A DNA stretch of 64,000 bases from GCA-003244245 sp039924425 (GTDB lineage: Bacteria; Actinomycetota; Actinomycetes; Mycobacteriales; Pseudonocardiaceae), in contig JBDTAX010000045.1 of the NCBI GenBank assembly GCA_039924425.1, positions 1 to 64,000 on the forward strand. The letters run 5' to 3'. Shown one piece after another: positions 15,636-23,730 of the stretch. The notes beneath the pieces are model-generated. The model made no database searches, had not been told where the DNA came from, and worked only from the letters and a program-made list of their open reading frames with translations. The position numbers were made by a program, and so were the translations under genes. How positions within the stretch are numbered: the stretch's first letter is position 1; each line of letters opens with the position of its first letter.

Positions 15636-15773
15636 ATGTCGACGAAGTCGGTCCCCGGCGACGGGGAGCACGGCAAGGACAGCAAAGGCATGCCGCTGGG
15701 TGAGCCGCGCCGCCACGCGATGGCATTCGTCCGCGAGTTGATCCGAGGGCTGTGGGTATTGCGGCGGCGGTGA
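15636..15773 (+). CDS. Small basic ORF (45 aa), unrecognised
   Basis: An ATG with a fair ribosome binding site (AGGCAGGGG, 13-5 nt upstream) opens 45 codons: a polar N-terminal half (MSTKSVPGDGEHGKDSKG) and a cationic amphipathic C-terminus (FVRELIRGLWVLRRR). It overlaps the first frame of the asparagine-synthetase-like relic. It might be a surviving piece of that locus or a real small peptide; a lasso-type precursor was considered because of the synthetase-like neighbour, but no leader/core pattern is visible. Confidence 0.3.
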   Translation: MSTKSVPGDGEHGKDSKGMPLGEPRRHAMAFVRELIRGLWVLRRR

Positions 15774-16440
15774 ACGGACTTGTGCCGCTGTTCCGCGACG
15801 GGGCCGGAGGGACGTCCGGGGATCCGTTGGAGCTGGCTGGTCCCACGCCGACGGTCGACCTGACGGCGCTGGGTCTGCTGCTGGCCCCGCCGGCTCTGCT
15901 GGGCGAGTTCATTCCCCGCGCACTGTGGTTGAACGTTGACCGTATTGAGCCCGCTCTACCGAGGGCGCAACCCGGCTCGTTGCCGCGCGCATTCCGTCCG
16001 CCGTTGAGGATCTCATCGCCGACGTCGAGGTGATCAGAGTGAAGGTTTCTGGGGGCCTGGCCGCGCTGGCGCATGTGGTGCGCGCCGCGTCTGGGCGGCG
16101 GGTTATCGCTTTCACCACGGACCTGACCTGTGACGCGGGGATCAGCACGGCCGCCGTGGTGCGCCGTCTACTGATCGACCTCGATCTGAATGCTGAACTG
16201 GTGGTGATCGATCTGCACCGTGAGCGAACCGAGCCGATTTGGTCGTCGGTCGGGCCCAGGCTTGATGCCCTGCCCGAGGTGAACGCCGCGACGGCTGAAA
16301 TCGCCGCCCGGCTCGGTGTGGGGCTCTTGCTGTCCGGCGATGGCGCGGATGAGCTTCTCGGTGTCCCGCGCTTCGCCACCGCTCATATCGCCGCCCGCCG
16401 TGGGCCGTGGGCGGCCGTACGGTATGATCCCGTCGATCGG
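15752..16440 (+). pseudogene. Asparagine synthetase-like (glutamine-hydrolysing type) relic
   Basis: Two frames together read like the C-terminal two thirds of an asparagine-synthetase-like enzyme. Frame 2 (to about 15950) gives VDLTALGLLLAPPALLGEF and PRALWLNVDRIEPA; the text then continues one frame over as STEGATRLVAARIPSAVEDL, IRVKVSGGLAALAHVV, RVIAFTTDLTCD and LLLSGDGADELLGVPRF. At least one frameshift (near 15950) is needed. The PP-loop should read SGGxDS but lacks two residues, a 6-nt deletion that would kill ATP binding. The N-terminal glutaminase domain is almost gone, and similarity ends near 16440. Related enzymes occur as lasso-peptide cyclases as well as AsnB, so the origin could be a lost RiPP locus. 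An intact asnB is at 53818. Confidence 0.7.
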
Positions 16441-16972
16441 CTGGCCGATGATCGCCTCCCCCAGCGTTGTCCCGTCATCCTCGCGCAAGGTCAGCCGCCA
16501 CCCGGCCGGGTCCACGCTGGGAAAGACTTCCGCCAGTGGCGACACCGGGCATGGCACGGGAGTAGCCAACCGCTGGTGGATGTAGCGCCACAAATCCCGA
16601 CCCGAGAACCCGGCGGCCTCCAAATACCGTGCGGGTCACCGGGCAGTGCCGTACCGGCAGTCCCTCCAGCCCAAGAGTGAGCGCGGAAGCGAACTCGAAC
16701 GCATACACCGCACGCGGTCCAAGCTGAGCGAGCGCATGGATGATCAGGTCCTCAGCGGACGTTGGTGCGGGGCGCAGCCAGCCCAGCCCAGCAACCACCA
16801 TCCACCATCCACTGGGGAACGCCCGGCCAGGGCCGCACCGAGCATGCCCGACGTCGTCTCCGGTTGACCGGGCAACCGGTCAGCATTGACCAGCCTCAGA
16901 ACAGTGGGCTCATCCGCGACCGCGTACGGGCGCGCGAACCAGGGTCGCCGCCCCGATGGCCGTGATCTCCAC
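16430..16972 (-). pseudogene. Decayed coding sequence of unknown family
   Basis: On the minus strand, protein-like text runs through three frames: VEITAIGAATLVRAP near 16970, then ADEPTVLRLVNADRLPGQPE, VVAGLGWLRPAPTSAEDL with LGPRAVYAFEFASALTLG, and finally YLEAAGFSGRDLWRYIHQ with GWRLTLREDDGTTLGEAIIG ending near 16440. GC at third positions is coding-like in each piece, which argues for one gene of about 180 codons broken by two or more frameshifts. I do not recognise the family. It meets the asparagine-synthetase-like relic tail to tail. Confidence 0.4.
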
Positions 16973-17143
16973 GCTTAAGTCCTCGCTGCCCCGCCTGGCG
17001 CATGCTTGTTGCGGCTGAACTCAGCATACCTGGATGTCGACCCGACCTGTTGTAGGCGCGCCCCCAGCCCTCGGCGAGTGGGCGGCGTCGCGGCTTGACA
17101 TCCATAGGAACATCAGCGCCGTCTGCATGACTTTGTTCAACTA

Positions 17144-17152
17144 TGCTATACT
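17144..17152 (+). promoter_or_regulatory. Extended -10 promoter element for the AT-rich orphan gene
   Basis: TGC followed by TATACT (17147-17152) is a near-perfect extended -10 box in AT-rich sequence, about 70 bp before the ATG at 17224. No convincing -35 box lies at the usual distance, which extended -10 promoters can tolerate. Confidence 0.45.
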
Positions 17153-17223
17153 GACAAGTCAAGTCGTCCTAACCGTAACACTGCCTTGAAATGGCACAAT
17201 CCGGCATTGGAGGGTGGTATGTG

Positions 17224-17535
17224 ATGCGCGCGAAGGAGAGGGAAGTTCTTCTAGAAAAACTGCGGCGCGTTGAAAAAGACCACGGCGACAGCTTTGATCT
17301 TTTTGTGCGGGCGTGCCGCAACAGAGCAACCAAATTTGATCCAAATCTGCCAATTTGGGGCGCGCTTAAAGAAATGGGCATCATTATCGACCTCAGTCCG
17401 GATGGAATTCCGCAAATCGATGAAGAAATTCGAGATTTCGTGCGGCACAGTGGCGAAGTTGTCGCTATGCCCAGGCGACCCAACGAGTCGGGAGAATACG
17501 AAACGAGCAAACACCGCGTGAAGCCGAAGGAGTAA
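17224..17535 (+). CDS. AT-rich orphan gene, hypothetical protein (103 aa)
   Basis: ATG at 17224 with GGAGGG (17209-17214) nine bases upstream. The product is hydrophilic and mixed-charge: a helical N-terminus (REVLLEKLRRVEKDHGDSF), a middle with FDPNLPIWGALKEMGIIIDL and a polar tail. No membrane segment, signal peptide or known motif. Codons are far poorer in GC than its neighbours (many A/T third positions, for example AAA, GAA, ATT, GAT), so it was probably acquired recently; it sits between relic genes. Function unknown. In-frame GTG at 17221 is an alternative start. Confidence 0.65.
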   Translation: MRAKEREVLLEKLRRVEKDHGDSFDLFVRACRNRATKFDPNLPIWGALKEMGIIIDLSPDGIPQIDEEIRDFVRHSGEVVAMPRRPNESGEYETSKHRVKPKE

Positions 17536-17566
17536 CGGCAGAGATTAATCCTTGCGTTGGCGCCCG

Positions 17567-18526
17567 CTAGCCCGCGAGCGACTTCGGCAACGATTGGGGG
17601 AGCTGGTCGATGAGCATCCGGTCGAGTGCGACTCGGTCGTGGGAGGCGGCGGCCTCGGCTTGGATGCGCATCTTCTCCGCATCAGCCCGAGCGAGGATGC
17701 GGACTCGTTCGGCGTCGGCTTCGGCGGGTTTGATGATCTCGACGACGAGCTGCTGCTGGCATAGCTCAGCCTCGCGTTGGGCCAGTTCGGTTTGCGCCGC
17801 GATCACCTCGCGTTGCGCCTGGGCCTGCGCGAGCGGGCCGACCTGCCGGGTTGGGCTTGGGCCTTGTCGACCTCGGCTTTGTACTGAGCCTGCACCATCG
17901 CGCTCCGCCGGGTGTATTCGGCCTGCTTGCGCTGCGACTCCTGCTGTGCCTGAGCGGCGACCTGGTCGGCCTGTGCCTGAGCGATCTTCGCTTGACGTTG
18001 AATGGCGGCGGTATGGGGCGCGGCCATCGCGGCGATGTAGCCGATGTCCCGGTCGTCAATCGATTGGATCTGCAGCGAGTCCACCGTGAGCCCGATGGTG
18101 GCCATTTCCGTCTTCGACACGTCCAGCACCTCGGTGGCCAGTTTCTGTCGCTCGGTGACGATATTGCCGACCTTGAACGCGATCACCGCCCACACGTTCA
18201 CCGCGATCCCCTGCCGAGCCACGCACGTCTCGCCACCTCGGCCTCGCGCATCGCCAAGGTCAGAAACCGCACTTTGCGAAGGAACGGCGGCACGAATGCG
18301 CCGTGCCCGGTCACCACCCGAAACGGGGCGCCGCCCCGACAGTGCGTGAACCACGGGCCTCGACCACCAGCACGGACGCTCCCTTGGGCAATGGGTCATC
18401 CGACCACGCCAAGTAGGGCTCAGTCCCGCCCCGAATCTTTACCCGGACCTCGCCGGGGCCATCCGCACCCCGCGTGCCGACAACCAGCACGCCGATGCGG
18501 CCCACTACCGCCGCATCCCCGCGCAC
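17567..18526 (-). pseudogene. Flotillin/SPFH-domain gene relic with remains of an NfeD-like upstream partner
   Basis: The minus strand reads, in successive frames: an NfeD-like C-terminal domain (18526 to about 18320: GPGEVRVKIRGGTEPYL, VLVVEARGSRTV); then the start of a band-7 protein (PFRVVTGHGAFVPPFLRK, VRFLTLAMREAEV); after a shift, AVNVWAVIAFKVGN, VTERQKLATEVLDVSK and VDSLQIQSIDD; and after another near 17830, the flotillin coiled coil (ELAQREAELCQQQLV, IIKPAEADAERVRIL, ADAEKMRIQAEA). At least three frame changes break it, so no full product is possible. Intact flotillins organise membrane microdomains and pair with NfeD. The C-terminus is also truncated. Confidence 0.72.
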
Positions 18527-18642
18527 CCGGCGACCCTTCCTGGCTACCTCTACCGATGACTAATCTGGGTTTCACCCCAGTCCGGGAGGCATGCTCTGGG
18601 GTGCGTGGGGCTCTCCCCGATTTTACCCGCCGTCAAGTACCG

Positions 18643-20418
18643 TTAGCTCTTCGCGGGAGGCCTCGCGTCCACTCCGGCCTCGGCGCGCTGCGCCGGGGTG
18701 ATCGGGGCGGGAGCGCCGGTGAGCGGGTCGTGGCCGCCGCCGGACTTGGGGAACGCGATGACCTCGCGCAGCGAGTCGGCACCGGCGAGCAGCATGCAGA
18801 CCCGGTCCCAGCCGAAGGCGATCCCCCCGTGCGGCGGCGGGCCATAGCGCAGCGCCTCCAGCAGGAAACCGAACTTCTCCCGCGCCTGCTCCGCAGAAAT
18901 CCCGAGCACCCCGAACACCCGTTGCTGCATCTCGGGCTGGTGAATGCGGATCGAGCCCCCACCGATCTCGTTGCCGTTGCAGACCAGGTCATAGGCGTAG
19001 CCCAACGCCGAGACCGGATCTTGGTCGAACCGGTCGGCCCACTGCGCCATGGGCGCGGTGAACGGGTGATGCACCGCGGTCCAGCCGCCGGAGCCGATCG
19101 CGACGTCCTCGCTGCGCTCGGCCGGCTCGAACAGGGGCGCGTCCACCACCCAGACGAACGACCAGGCCGACTCGTCGATCAACTCGCAGCGCCGGCCGAT
19201 CTCCACCCGGGCCGCGCCCAGCAGCGAGCGCGCGTCACGGGGATCACCGGCGGCGAAGAACACGCAGTCACCAGGGCTGGCGCCGACCACTTTGGCCAGC
19301 CCGTCGCGCTCGTGCTCGGCGAGGTTGCGGGCCACCGGGCCGGACAGCTCGCCATCCTCGCTGATCAGCACGTAGGCCAGGCCCTTGGCACCGCGCTGCT
19401 TGGCCCATTCCTGCCAAGCGTCCAGCGCCCGGCGTGGCTGGTCGGCTCCGCCGGGCATCACGACCGCCCCCACGTAGGGCGCCTGGAACACCCGGAACGG
19501 CGTGTCGCTGAAGTAGCTGGTGAGCTCGGTGAGCTCGAGGCCGAAGCGCAGGTCCGGTTTGTCGGTGCCGTAGCGGGCCATCGCGTCGAGGTAACACAGC
19601 CGCGGGATCGGCCGCTCGATGTGGTGGCTGGCCAGCTCCGACCACAGCGTGGCCACCACCAGCTCGCTCAGCTCGATCACCTCGTCCTGCTCGACGAAGC
19701 TCATCTCGATGTCGAGTTGGGTGAACTCGGGTTGCCGGTCGGCCCGGAAGTCCTCGTCCCGGTAGCAGCGGGCGATCTGGTAGTAGCGCTCGATTCCGCT
19801 GACCATCAGCAGCTGCTTGAACAGCTGCGGCGACTGCGGCAGCGCGTACCAGCAGCCGGGCCGCAGCCGGGCGGGCACCAGGAAGTCCCGCGCGCCCTCG
19901 GGGGTGGAGCGGGTCAGGGTCGGGGTCTCCACTTCGAGGAAACCCTGCCGGTCCAGCACCTCGCGGGTGATCCGGTTGGCGTCGCTGCGCAGCCGCAGCA
20001 TCGCCGCCGGGCCGGCACGGCGCAGGTCCAGGTACCGGTAGCGCAGCCGCACCTCCTCGCCGACCGCCAGGTGCTCATCAAGCTGGAACGGCAGCGGGGC
20101 GCACTCGCCGAGCACCGTCAGCTCCTCGGCGATGACCTCCAGAGTGCCGGTGGGCAGATCCGGGTTCTCGCTGCCCGGGGGGCGCAGCGCCACGGTGCCG
20201 GTGACCTGGATGCAGAACTCGACGCGCAGCCGGTGCGCCCGCTGGGCCATCTCGCCCTCACGGAACACCACCTGCGCCACCCCGAGTTCGTCGCGCAGAT
20301 CGATGAAGATCACGCCGCCGTGGTCGCGGCGGCGGTCGACCCACCCGGCGAGAGTGACTCTGTGCCCCAGGTGGTAGGGCTCGGGCTCCAGCGCGCCGGC
20401 ATGCTCGGTGCGGATCAC
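18643..20418 (-). CDS. aspS: Aspartate--tRNA ligase
   Basis: Bacterial-type AspRS, 591 residues from the GTG at 20418 (VIRTEHAGAL; GAGGAG lies about 10 nt upstream). Order: OB-fold anticodon-binding domain (VTLAGWVDRRRDHGG, VIFIDLRDELG), class II core (LTRSTPEGARDFLVP, PQSPQLFKQLL, RCYRDEDFRADRQPEFTQLD), inserted GAD domain, and motif 3 (GIAFGWDRVCMLLAG; most relatives read GLDR). The frame is open to 20463, but residues before the GTG do not look like AspRS. The enzyme charges tRNA-Asp, and in many actinobacteria also tRNA-Asn; specificity is not settled here. Confidence 0.96.
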   Translation of the reverse strand: MIRTEHAGALEPEPYHLGHRVTLAGWVDRRRDHGGVIFIDLRDELGVAQVVFREGEMAQRAHRLRVEFCIQVTGTVALRPPGSENPDLPTGTLEVIAEELTVLGECAPLPFQLDEHLAVGEEVRLRYRYLDLRRAGPAAMLRLRSDANRITREVLDRQGFLEVETPTLTRSTPEGARDFLVPARLRPGCWYALPQSPQLFKQLLMVSGIERYYQIARCYRDEDFRADRQPEFTQLDIEMSFVEQDEVIELSELVVATLWSELASHHIERPIPRLCYLDAMARYGTDKPDLRFGLELTELTSYFSDTPFRVFQAPYVGAVVMPGGADQPRRALDAWQEWAKQRGAKGLAYVLISEDGELSGPVARNLAEHERDGLAKVVGASPGDCVFFAAGDPRDARSLLGAARVEIGRRCELIDESAWSFVWVVDAPLFEPAERSEDVAIGSGGWTAVHHPFTAPMAQWADRFDQDPVSALGYAYDLVCNGNEIGGGSIRIHQPEMQQRVFGVLGISAEQAREKFGFLLEALRYGPPPHGGIAFGWDRVCMLLAGADSLREVIAFPKSGGGHDPLTGAPAPITPAQRAEAGVDARPPAKS

Positions 20419-20494
20419 GGAAGCGGGCTCCTCGGCTCTGTTCGGTGGACTGCGACTGCGCACAGGCTAGCCGCGACCCCCGACAGTCCCGAGG

Positions 20495-20701
20495 TCAGCC
20501 GCAGTCGAAGCCGCTGTGCCGCACATCCCCCACGAACGCCCGCCACGCGGACGGGGCGAACACCAGCGCGGGACCGGACCGGTCCTTCGAGTCCCGCACG
20601 CCCACGCGACCCGGCACCACCGCCACCTCGACGCAGGCCTGCTGGCCGTTGCTGCGACTGCTCGTGCGCCAAGCGACACCAAAGGGCTCGGGGGTGCTCA
20701 T
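20495..20701 (-). CDS. DUF397 domain protein (WhiJ-associated small protein type)
   Basis: A 68-residue DUF397 protein: WRTSSRSNGQQACVEVA, VGVRDSKDRSGPALVF and SAWRAFVGDV are family hallmarks. Such proteins are nearly always paired with an XRE/DUF5753 regulator, as here (15 bp after it), and are thought to bind and modulate it. Two cysteines (ACVEV and the C-terminal FDCG) are present. Start ATG gives MSTPEPFG. Confidence 0.9.
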   Translation of the reverse strand: MSTPEPFGVAWRTSSRSNGQQACVEVAVVPGRVGVRDSKDRSGPALVFAPSAWRAFVGDVRHSGFDCG

Positions 20702-20716
20702 CTCGCTCGCTCCTGT

Positions 20717-21586
20717 CTACCTGCCCTCCACGAGCCCACCGATCAGCTCTGCGGACTCGCTCGGGCCCAGAGCCTGCTGCTTCAGGCCATCGAAGACCAG
20801 GATAAACCCCTCGACATCCTTGGCGTCCTCGACGTACACGTGACCGCCCGGGTACTCGACACACACCACTGCGGGGTCTTCCGGGTCGGGGAAGCTCAGC
20901 ATCCGGAACGGGCAGTTCTGCGACGGGTAGGCCCCCGCCGCGAACGGCATGACCTGCACCGAGACGTGCGGCAGCTCGGTCACGTCCAGCAGGTGCCGCA
21001 ACTGCTCACGCATCACCTCCGGGCCGCCGACCTGCTGGCGCAGCGCAGCCTCGGTGAGCACGCAGTCCAGCCGCAGCGGGGTTCCCGCATGCAGCTGCTC
21101 TTGCCGGGCCATCCGCAACCGAACCTGCTCGTCCACAGCATGGTCGCTGACCCCAGGTAACCAGGCGCGGACCAGCGCGGTGGCGTAGGCCTCGGTCTGC
21201 AGCAGACCAGTCACCACCATGTCCTCGTAGCTGCGCATCCAACTCGCCTCGGACTCCAAGCCAACGAATTCCTCGAACTCCGCGGGGACGTCGTCCCAGG
21301 CGTTGAAGGTGGTCCACCAGCCTTTCTGACGGGACTGCAGGGCGAGCGCCATGTAGCGTTCCCGCTCCCGCTCACTGATGCCGTAGACGGTGGCCAGCGC
21401 GATCACCTCGGCCGGGCCGATCGCCTGCTCGGCGCGCTCCATCCGGCTGAGCTTCGAGGTCGCCCAGCCCAGCGGCGTGCAGATGTCCTCCAGCCGTAAG
21501 CCAGCCTCGGTGCGCCACCGGCGCAGGCCTCGCGCCACCTTGCGCCAGCGCACCGTGGGGCTGATGCGTTCACTCACCTGAGTCAC
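20717..21586 (-). CDS. XRE-family regulator with DUF5753 (WhiJ-like)
   Basis: A 289-residue regulator. The N-terminal helix-turn-helix (LRRWRTEAGLRLEDICTPLGWATSKLSRMERAEQ) occupies about residues 19-55; the DUF5753 domain follows (SWMRSYEDMVVTGLLQTEAYATAL, LRLDCVLTEAALRQQVGGPEVM, ISVQVMPFAAGAYP-like text here VSVQVMPFAAGAYP). WhiJ-type regulators influence development and secondary metabolism in streptomycetes and work with DUF397 partners. It is transcribed away from two small plus-strand genes; TTGC/GCAA repeats in the shared promoter may be its operators. Confidence 0.9.
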   Translation of the reverse strand: MTQVSERISPTVRWRKVARGLRRWRTEAGLRLEDICTPLGWATSKLSRMERAEQAIGPAEVIALATVYGISERERERYMALALQSRQKGWWTTFNAWDDVPAEFEEFVGLESEASWMRSYEDMVVTGLLQTEAYATALVRAWLPGVSDHAVDEQVRLRMARQEQLHAGTPLRLDCVLTEAALRQQVGGPEVMREQLRHLLDVTELPHVSVQVMPFAAGAYPSQNCPFRMLSFPDPEDPAVVCVEYPGGHVYVEDAKDVEGFILVFDGLKQQALGPSESAELIGGLVEGR

Positions 21587-21636
21587 CCTCCGTCCAGTTC
21601 AGCCGGCACCCACCGTCACCGGCGCACCACAGCATA

Positions 21637-21701
21637 TTGCAAACTTGGACAGAGTAGCAATCACGAACAGATGTAACATGATTTGCTCTATCGCAAGTTG
21701 C
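21637..21701. promoter_or_regulatory. Candidate operator repeats in the divergent WhiJ-like promoter
   Basis: The 164-bp divergent region is AT-rich and contains TTGC (21637) ... GCAA (21657), then TTGC-TCTATC-GCAA as an inverted repeat (21683-21696) and a further TTGC (21698). Such a cluster of half-sites between a regulator and divergent genes suits autoregulation. No binding motif for this family is known to me for comparison. Confidence 0.35.
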
Positions 21702-21750
21702 GTGACATCCTGGGTGCGTCCACACCGAGTACCACTGGGAGGAGCAACCC

Positions 21751-21972
21751 ATGACCATGCCCACACAGCGGGGGCGCCACGCCCGCCGGATCGTCTGCCA
21801 AGACGCGTCCACCCGGCGGCAGTCCGTCGGGCTGTGGGCGGTGCCTTCGCAGGGCGTCATCGTCCTGGTGGCGCCGGTCGCGGACTCGGCCCGGTTCACC
21901 CGGGATCAGGCCATCGCCCTGCGCGCCGCCCTCGACGAGGCGATCGCCGAGCTGCCCTCCCCCGGCCTGTGA
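21751..21972 (+). CDS. Hypothetical small protein next to WhiJ-like regulator (73 aa)
   Basis: ATG at 21751 with a strong ribosome binding site (GGGAGGAG, about 8 nt upstream). The N-terminus is basic (TQRGRHARRIVCQD), the middle is a hydrophobic strand pattern (SVGLWAVPSQGVIVLVAPV) and the end a helix (DQAIALRAALDEAIAEL). Small proteins of this type often stand near DUF5753/DUF397 loci in actinobacteria; function unknown. It is followed after 6 bp by another small gene, probably in one transcript. Confidence 0.65.
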   Translation: MTMPTQRGRHARRIVCQDASTRRQSVGLWAVPSQGVIVLVAPVADSARFTRDQAIALRAALDEAIAELPSPGL

Positions 21973-21978
21973 CGACCG

Positions 21979-22365
21979 GTGTTTCCGCGCAGCGGCGACG
22001 TCCGGTTCTACCGAGTGCTCGCCGCTTACATCCCGGGAGTGGGACGGTGCACCACCCAGGTCGAGCTCGTCGAGGACCAGCTGATCCTGCGGCCGGACAC
22101 GACAACCTGGTTCGAGATCCCGCTCGACCACGCCAACGCCTGCCGCCTGCTCGACGCCCTCACCGGCGAGGTCCCGGGGATCGTCCGGACACAGCACCCG
22201 CACAACGGCGCGACCACGGTCGCCGTGGCGCTGCACGGCCCATCAGCGGCGTCCCTGCGGGTGGAGAACGTGGCGAAAGGCGTGCTGCACGTCGTGTTCG
22301 ACGAGACCCAACTACCTGAGCTGATCATGCACCTGGAAGACGGCGCCACCTGGCTCCCCCACTGA
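21979..22365 (+). CDS. Hypothetical protein in WhiJ-like locus (128 aa)
   Basis: GTG start 6 bp after the preceding stop. The 128-residue product alternates strands and short helices (VRFYRVLAAYIPGVGRCTTQVELVEDQ is the opening, in two parts; later EIPLDHANACRLLDALTGE and VLHVVFDETQLPELIMHLED). No membrane segment or catalytic motif recognised. Likely co-expressed with the 73-aa gene and controlled by the divergent regulator. The following 249 bp to the stress-protein gene show nothing I can support. Confidence 0.6.
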   Translation: MFPRSGDVRFYRVLAAYIPGVGRCTTQVELVEDQLILRPDTTTWFEIPLDHANACRLLDALTGEVPGIVRTQHPHNGATTVAVALHGPSAASLRVENVAKGVLHVVFDETQLPELIMHLEDGATWLPH

Positions 22366-22614
22366 CGCCCGCGATCGGCACGACGAGGCCGCCCGGCCCC
22401 TGGTGATCAACGTCGTGCCGGAGGCTTTCCCGTGGCGCGGAGACCGAGTAGCTCCGCCGGCTGGCGACGACGGGCCTCCCCTATTCACAGGAATGATCAT
22501 CTGATCGGGGCCCCGGCTCATCCTCTTGCGGATCTTGTTTTTGGGTGGTGGGCGTGGTGTGGTGGTGCCCGGCTGTCATGTCGAGTGATCTCTACTTGCG
22601 CTTCGCCAGTGGAC

Positions 22615-23070
22615 TCACGGCGCACTTGGGTGCTGGGCACTGCGGACCACGACGACGGGGCAGGTGGCGTGCTGGAGACAGTGCTGGCTGACCGACCCCA
22701 GCAGCGCGCCGACGAATCCACCGTGGCCTCGGTTGCCGACCACCAGCAGCTCGGCTCCGGCAGATGCGTCGAGCAGCGCTTGGACTGCGTTGGCCATCAC
22801 GACATGGGGGTGGATCCCCGCCTGCCCGGGGAAGCCAGACATCTCGGTGATGGTGTCCGCGATGACCTGGTCGGCGATGCTCTGGAAATCCACATCTCCA
22901 AGCGATGCCAGGCCGTAGGTGCTGGGGAACTCCCAGGCGATGACCGCATCCACTACAGCGTGGGTCAGCTCGGCCTGCCGCACCGCCCAGGCCAGCGCGG
23001 CCTTCGAGGGACCTGAACCGTCCACGCCGACCACGATCCGTCGTTGCGGCTGGTCCTGCGGCTGGGTCAT
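22615..23070 (-). CDS. Universal stress protein (UspA family)
   Basis: A 151-residue single USP domain from the ATG at 23070 (MTQPQDQPQRRIVVGVDGSG). It has the nucleotide-binding signature GNRGHGGFVGALLGSVSQ near the C-terminus (G-2x-G-9x-GS), so it is of the ATP-binding class. In mycobacteria such proteins belong to dormancy and hypoxia regulons. It follows a two-component pair by 45 bp on the same strand, so it may be that system's output. In-frame residues upstream of the ATG at 23070 do not look like USP. Confidence 0.93.
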   Translation of the reverse strand: MTQPQDQPQRRIVVGVDGSGPSKAALAWAVRQAELTHAVVDAVIAWEFPSTYGLASLGDVDFQSIADQVIADTITEMSGFPGQAGIHPHVVMANAVQALLDASAGAELLVVGNRGHGGFVGALLGSVSQHCLQHATCPVVVVRSAQHPSAP

Positions 23071-23115
23071 GTCAGCCTCCTCCGCCACTGACCGCATAGA
23101 TTCGGGAGACACGCT

Positions 23116-23730
23116 CTAGATCCAGCCGTTGTTGTCGGCGATGCGGGCGGCGTCCGCTCCGTTCACCGCGTTGGTCTTGCCGATCGCCGAGGACAGGTGG
23201 TTGCGCACCGTTCCGTTGGACAGGTGCAGCACCTTGGCGATCTCGGTGGCGGTGTGCCCCTTCCGGGCGGTGCGCAGCACCTCACGCTCCCGGTCGGTGA
23301 GTGGGTTAACCCCGATGGCCAGCGACTCGGCGGCCAGCTCGGGGTCCACCACGCGCAGCCCGGCGTGCACCCGCCGGATGGCGTCCACCAGGTGCTCGGG
23401 CGGGGCGTCCTTGAGGAGGAAGCCGGTGGCGCCGGTGGCCATCGCCCTGGCGAAGTAGCCGGGTCGGCCGAAGGTGGTACAGATGATGACCCGGCAGCTG
23501 GGCAGCCCGGTGCGCAGCTCGGCGGCGGCGGTGAGCCCGTCCTTGCCGGGCATCTGCACGTCCAGTAGGGCGACGTCGGCCTGGGTGCCGGTCGCCGCCA
23601 GCAGCACCTCCTCGCCGGAGGCCACCTCCGCGACGACATGCAGGTCGGTCTCCAGGTTGAGCATCGCGACCAGCCCGCCCCGGACCAGAGCCTGGTCGTC
23701 GGCCACCAGCACCCTGATCACATCAGTCAC
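23116..23730 (-). CDS. NarL/LuxR-family response regulator
   Basis: 204 residues: receiver domain with acidic pocket (VLVADDQ), phospho-acceptor Asp57 in VALLDVQMPGKDG, conserved Thr region (VIICTTF) and Lys in LLKDAPPEHL; then a LuxR-type helix-turn-helix (PLTDREREVLRTARKGHTATEIAKVL, HLSNGTVRNHLSSAI). It overlaps the kinase gene by 4 bp (translational coupling), so the kinase is its cognate sensor. Confidence 0.95.
   Translation of the reverse strand: MTDVIRVLVADDQALVRGGLVAMLNLETDLHVVAEVASGEEVLLAATGTQADVALLDVQMPGKDGLTAAAELRTGLPSCRVIICTTFGRPGYFARAMATGATGFLLKDAPPEHLVDAIRRVHAGLRVVDPELAAESLAIGVNPLTDREREVLRTARKGHTATEIAKVLHLSNGTVRNHLSSAIGKTNAVNGADAARIADNNGWI

Noticed and set aside
16168..16623. 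Minus-strand 151-codon frame treated as an intact gene
   Set aside because: Its first part belongs to a frame-broken relic and its second part is antisense to the asparagine-synthetase-like relic.
18600..18642. Hairpin near the aspS stop as its terminator
   Set aside because: The GGGG-CTCT-CCCC hairpin with following T-run points in the plus direction, opposite to aspS.
17767..20805. Very long plus-strand frame opposite aspS and the flotillin relic
   Set aside because: It is the antisense of aspS with high-GC codon bias; its Gly/Arg/His/Leu-rich text has no protein-like domains.
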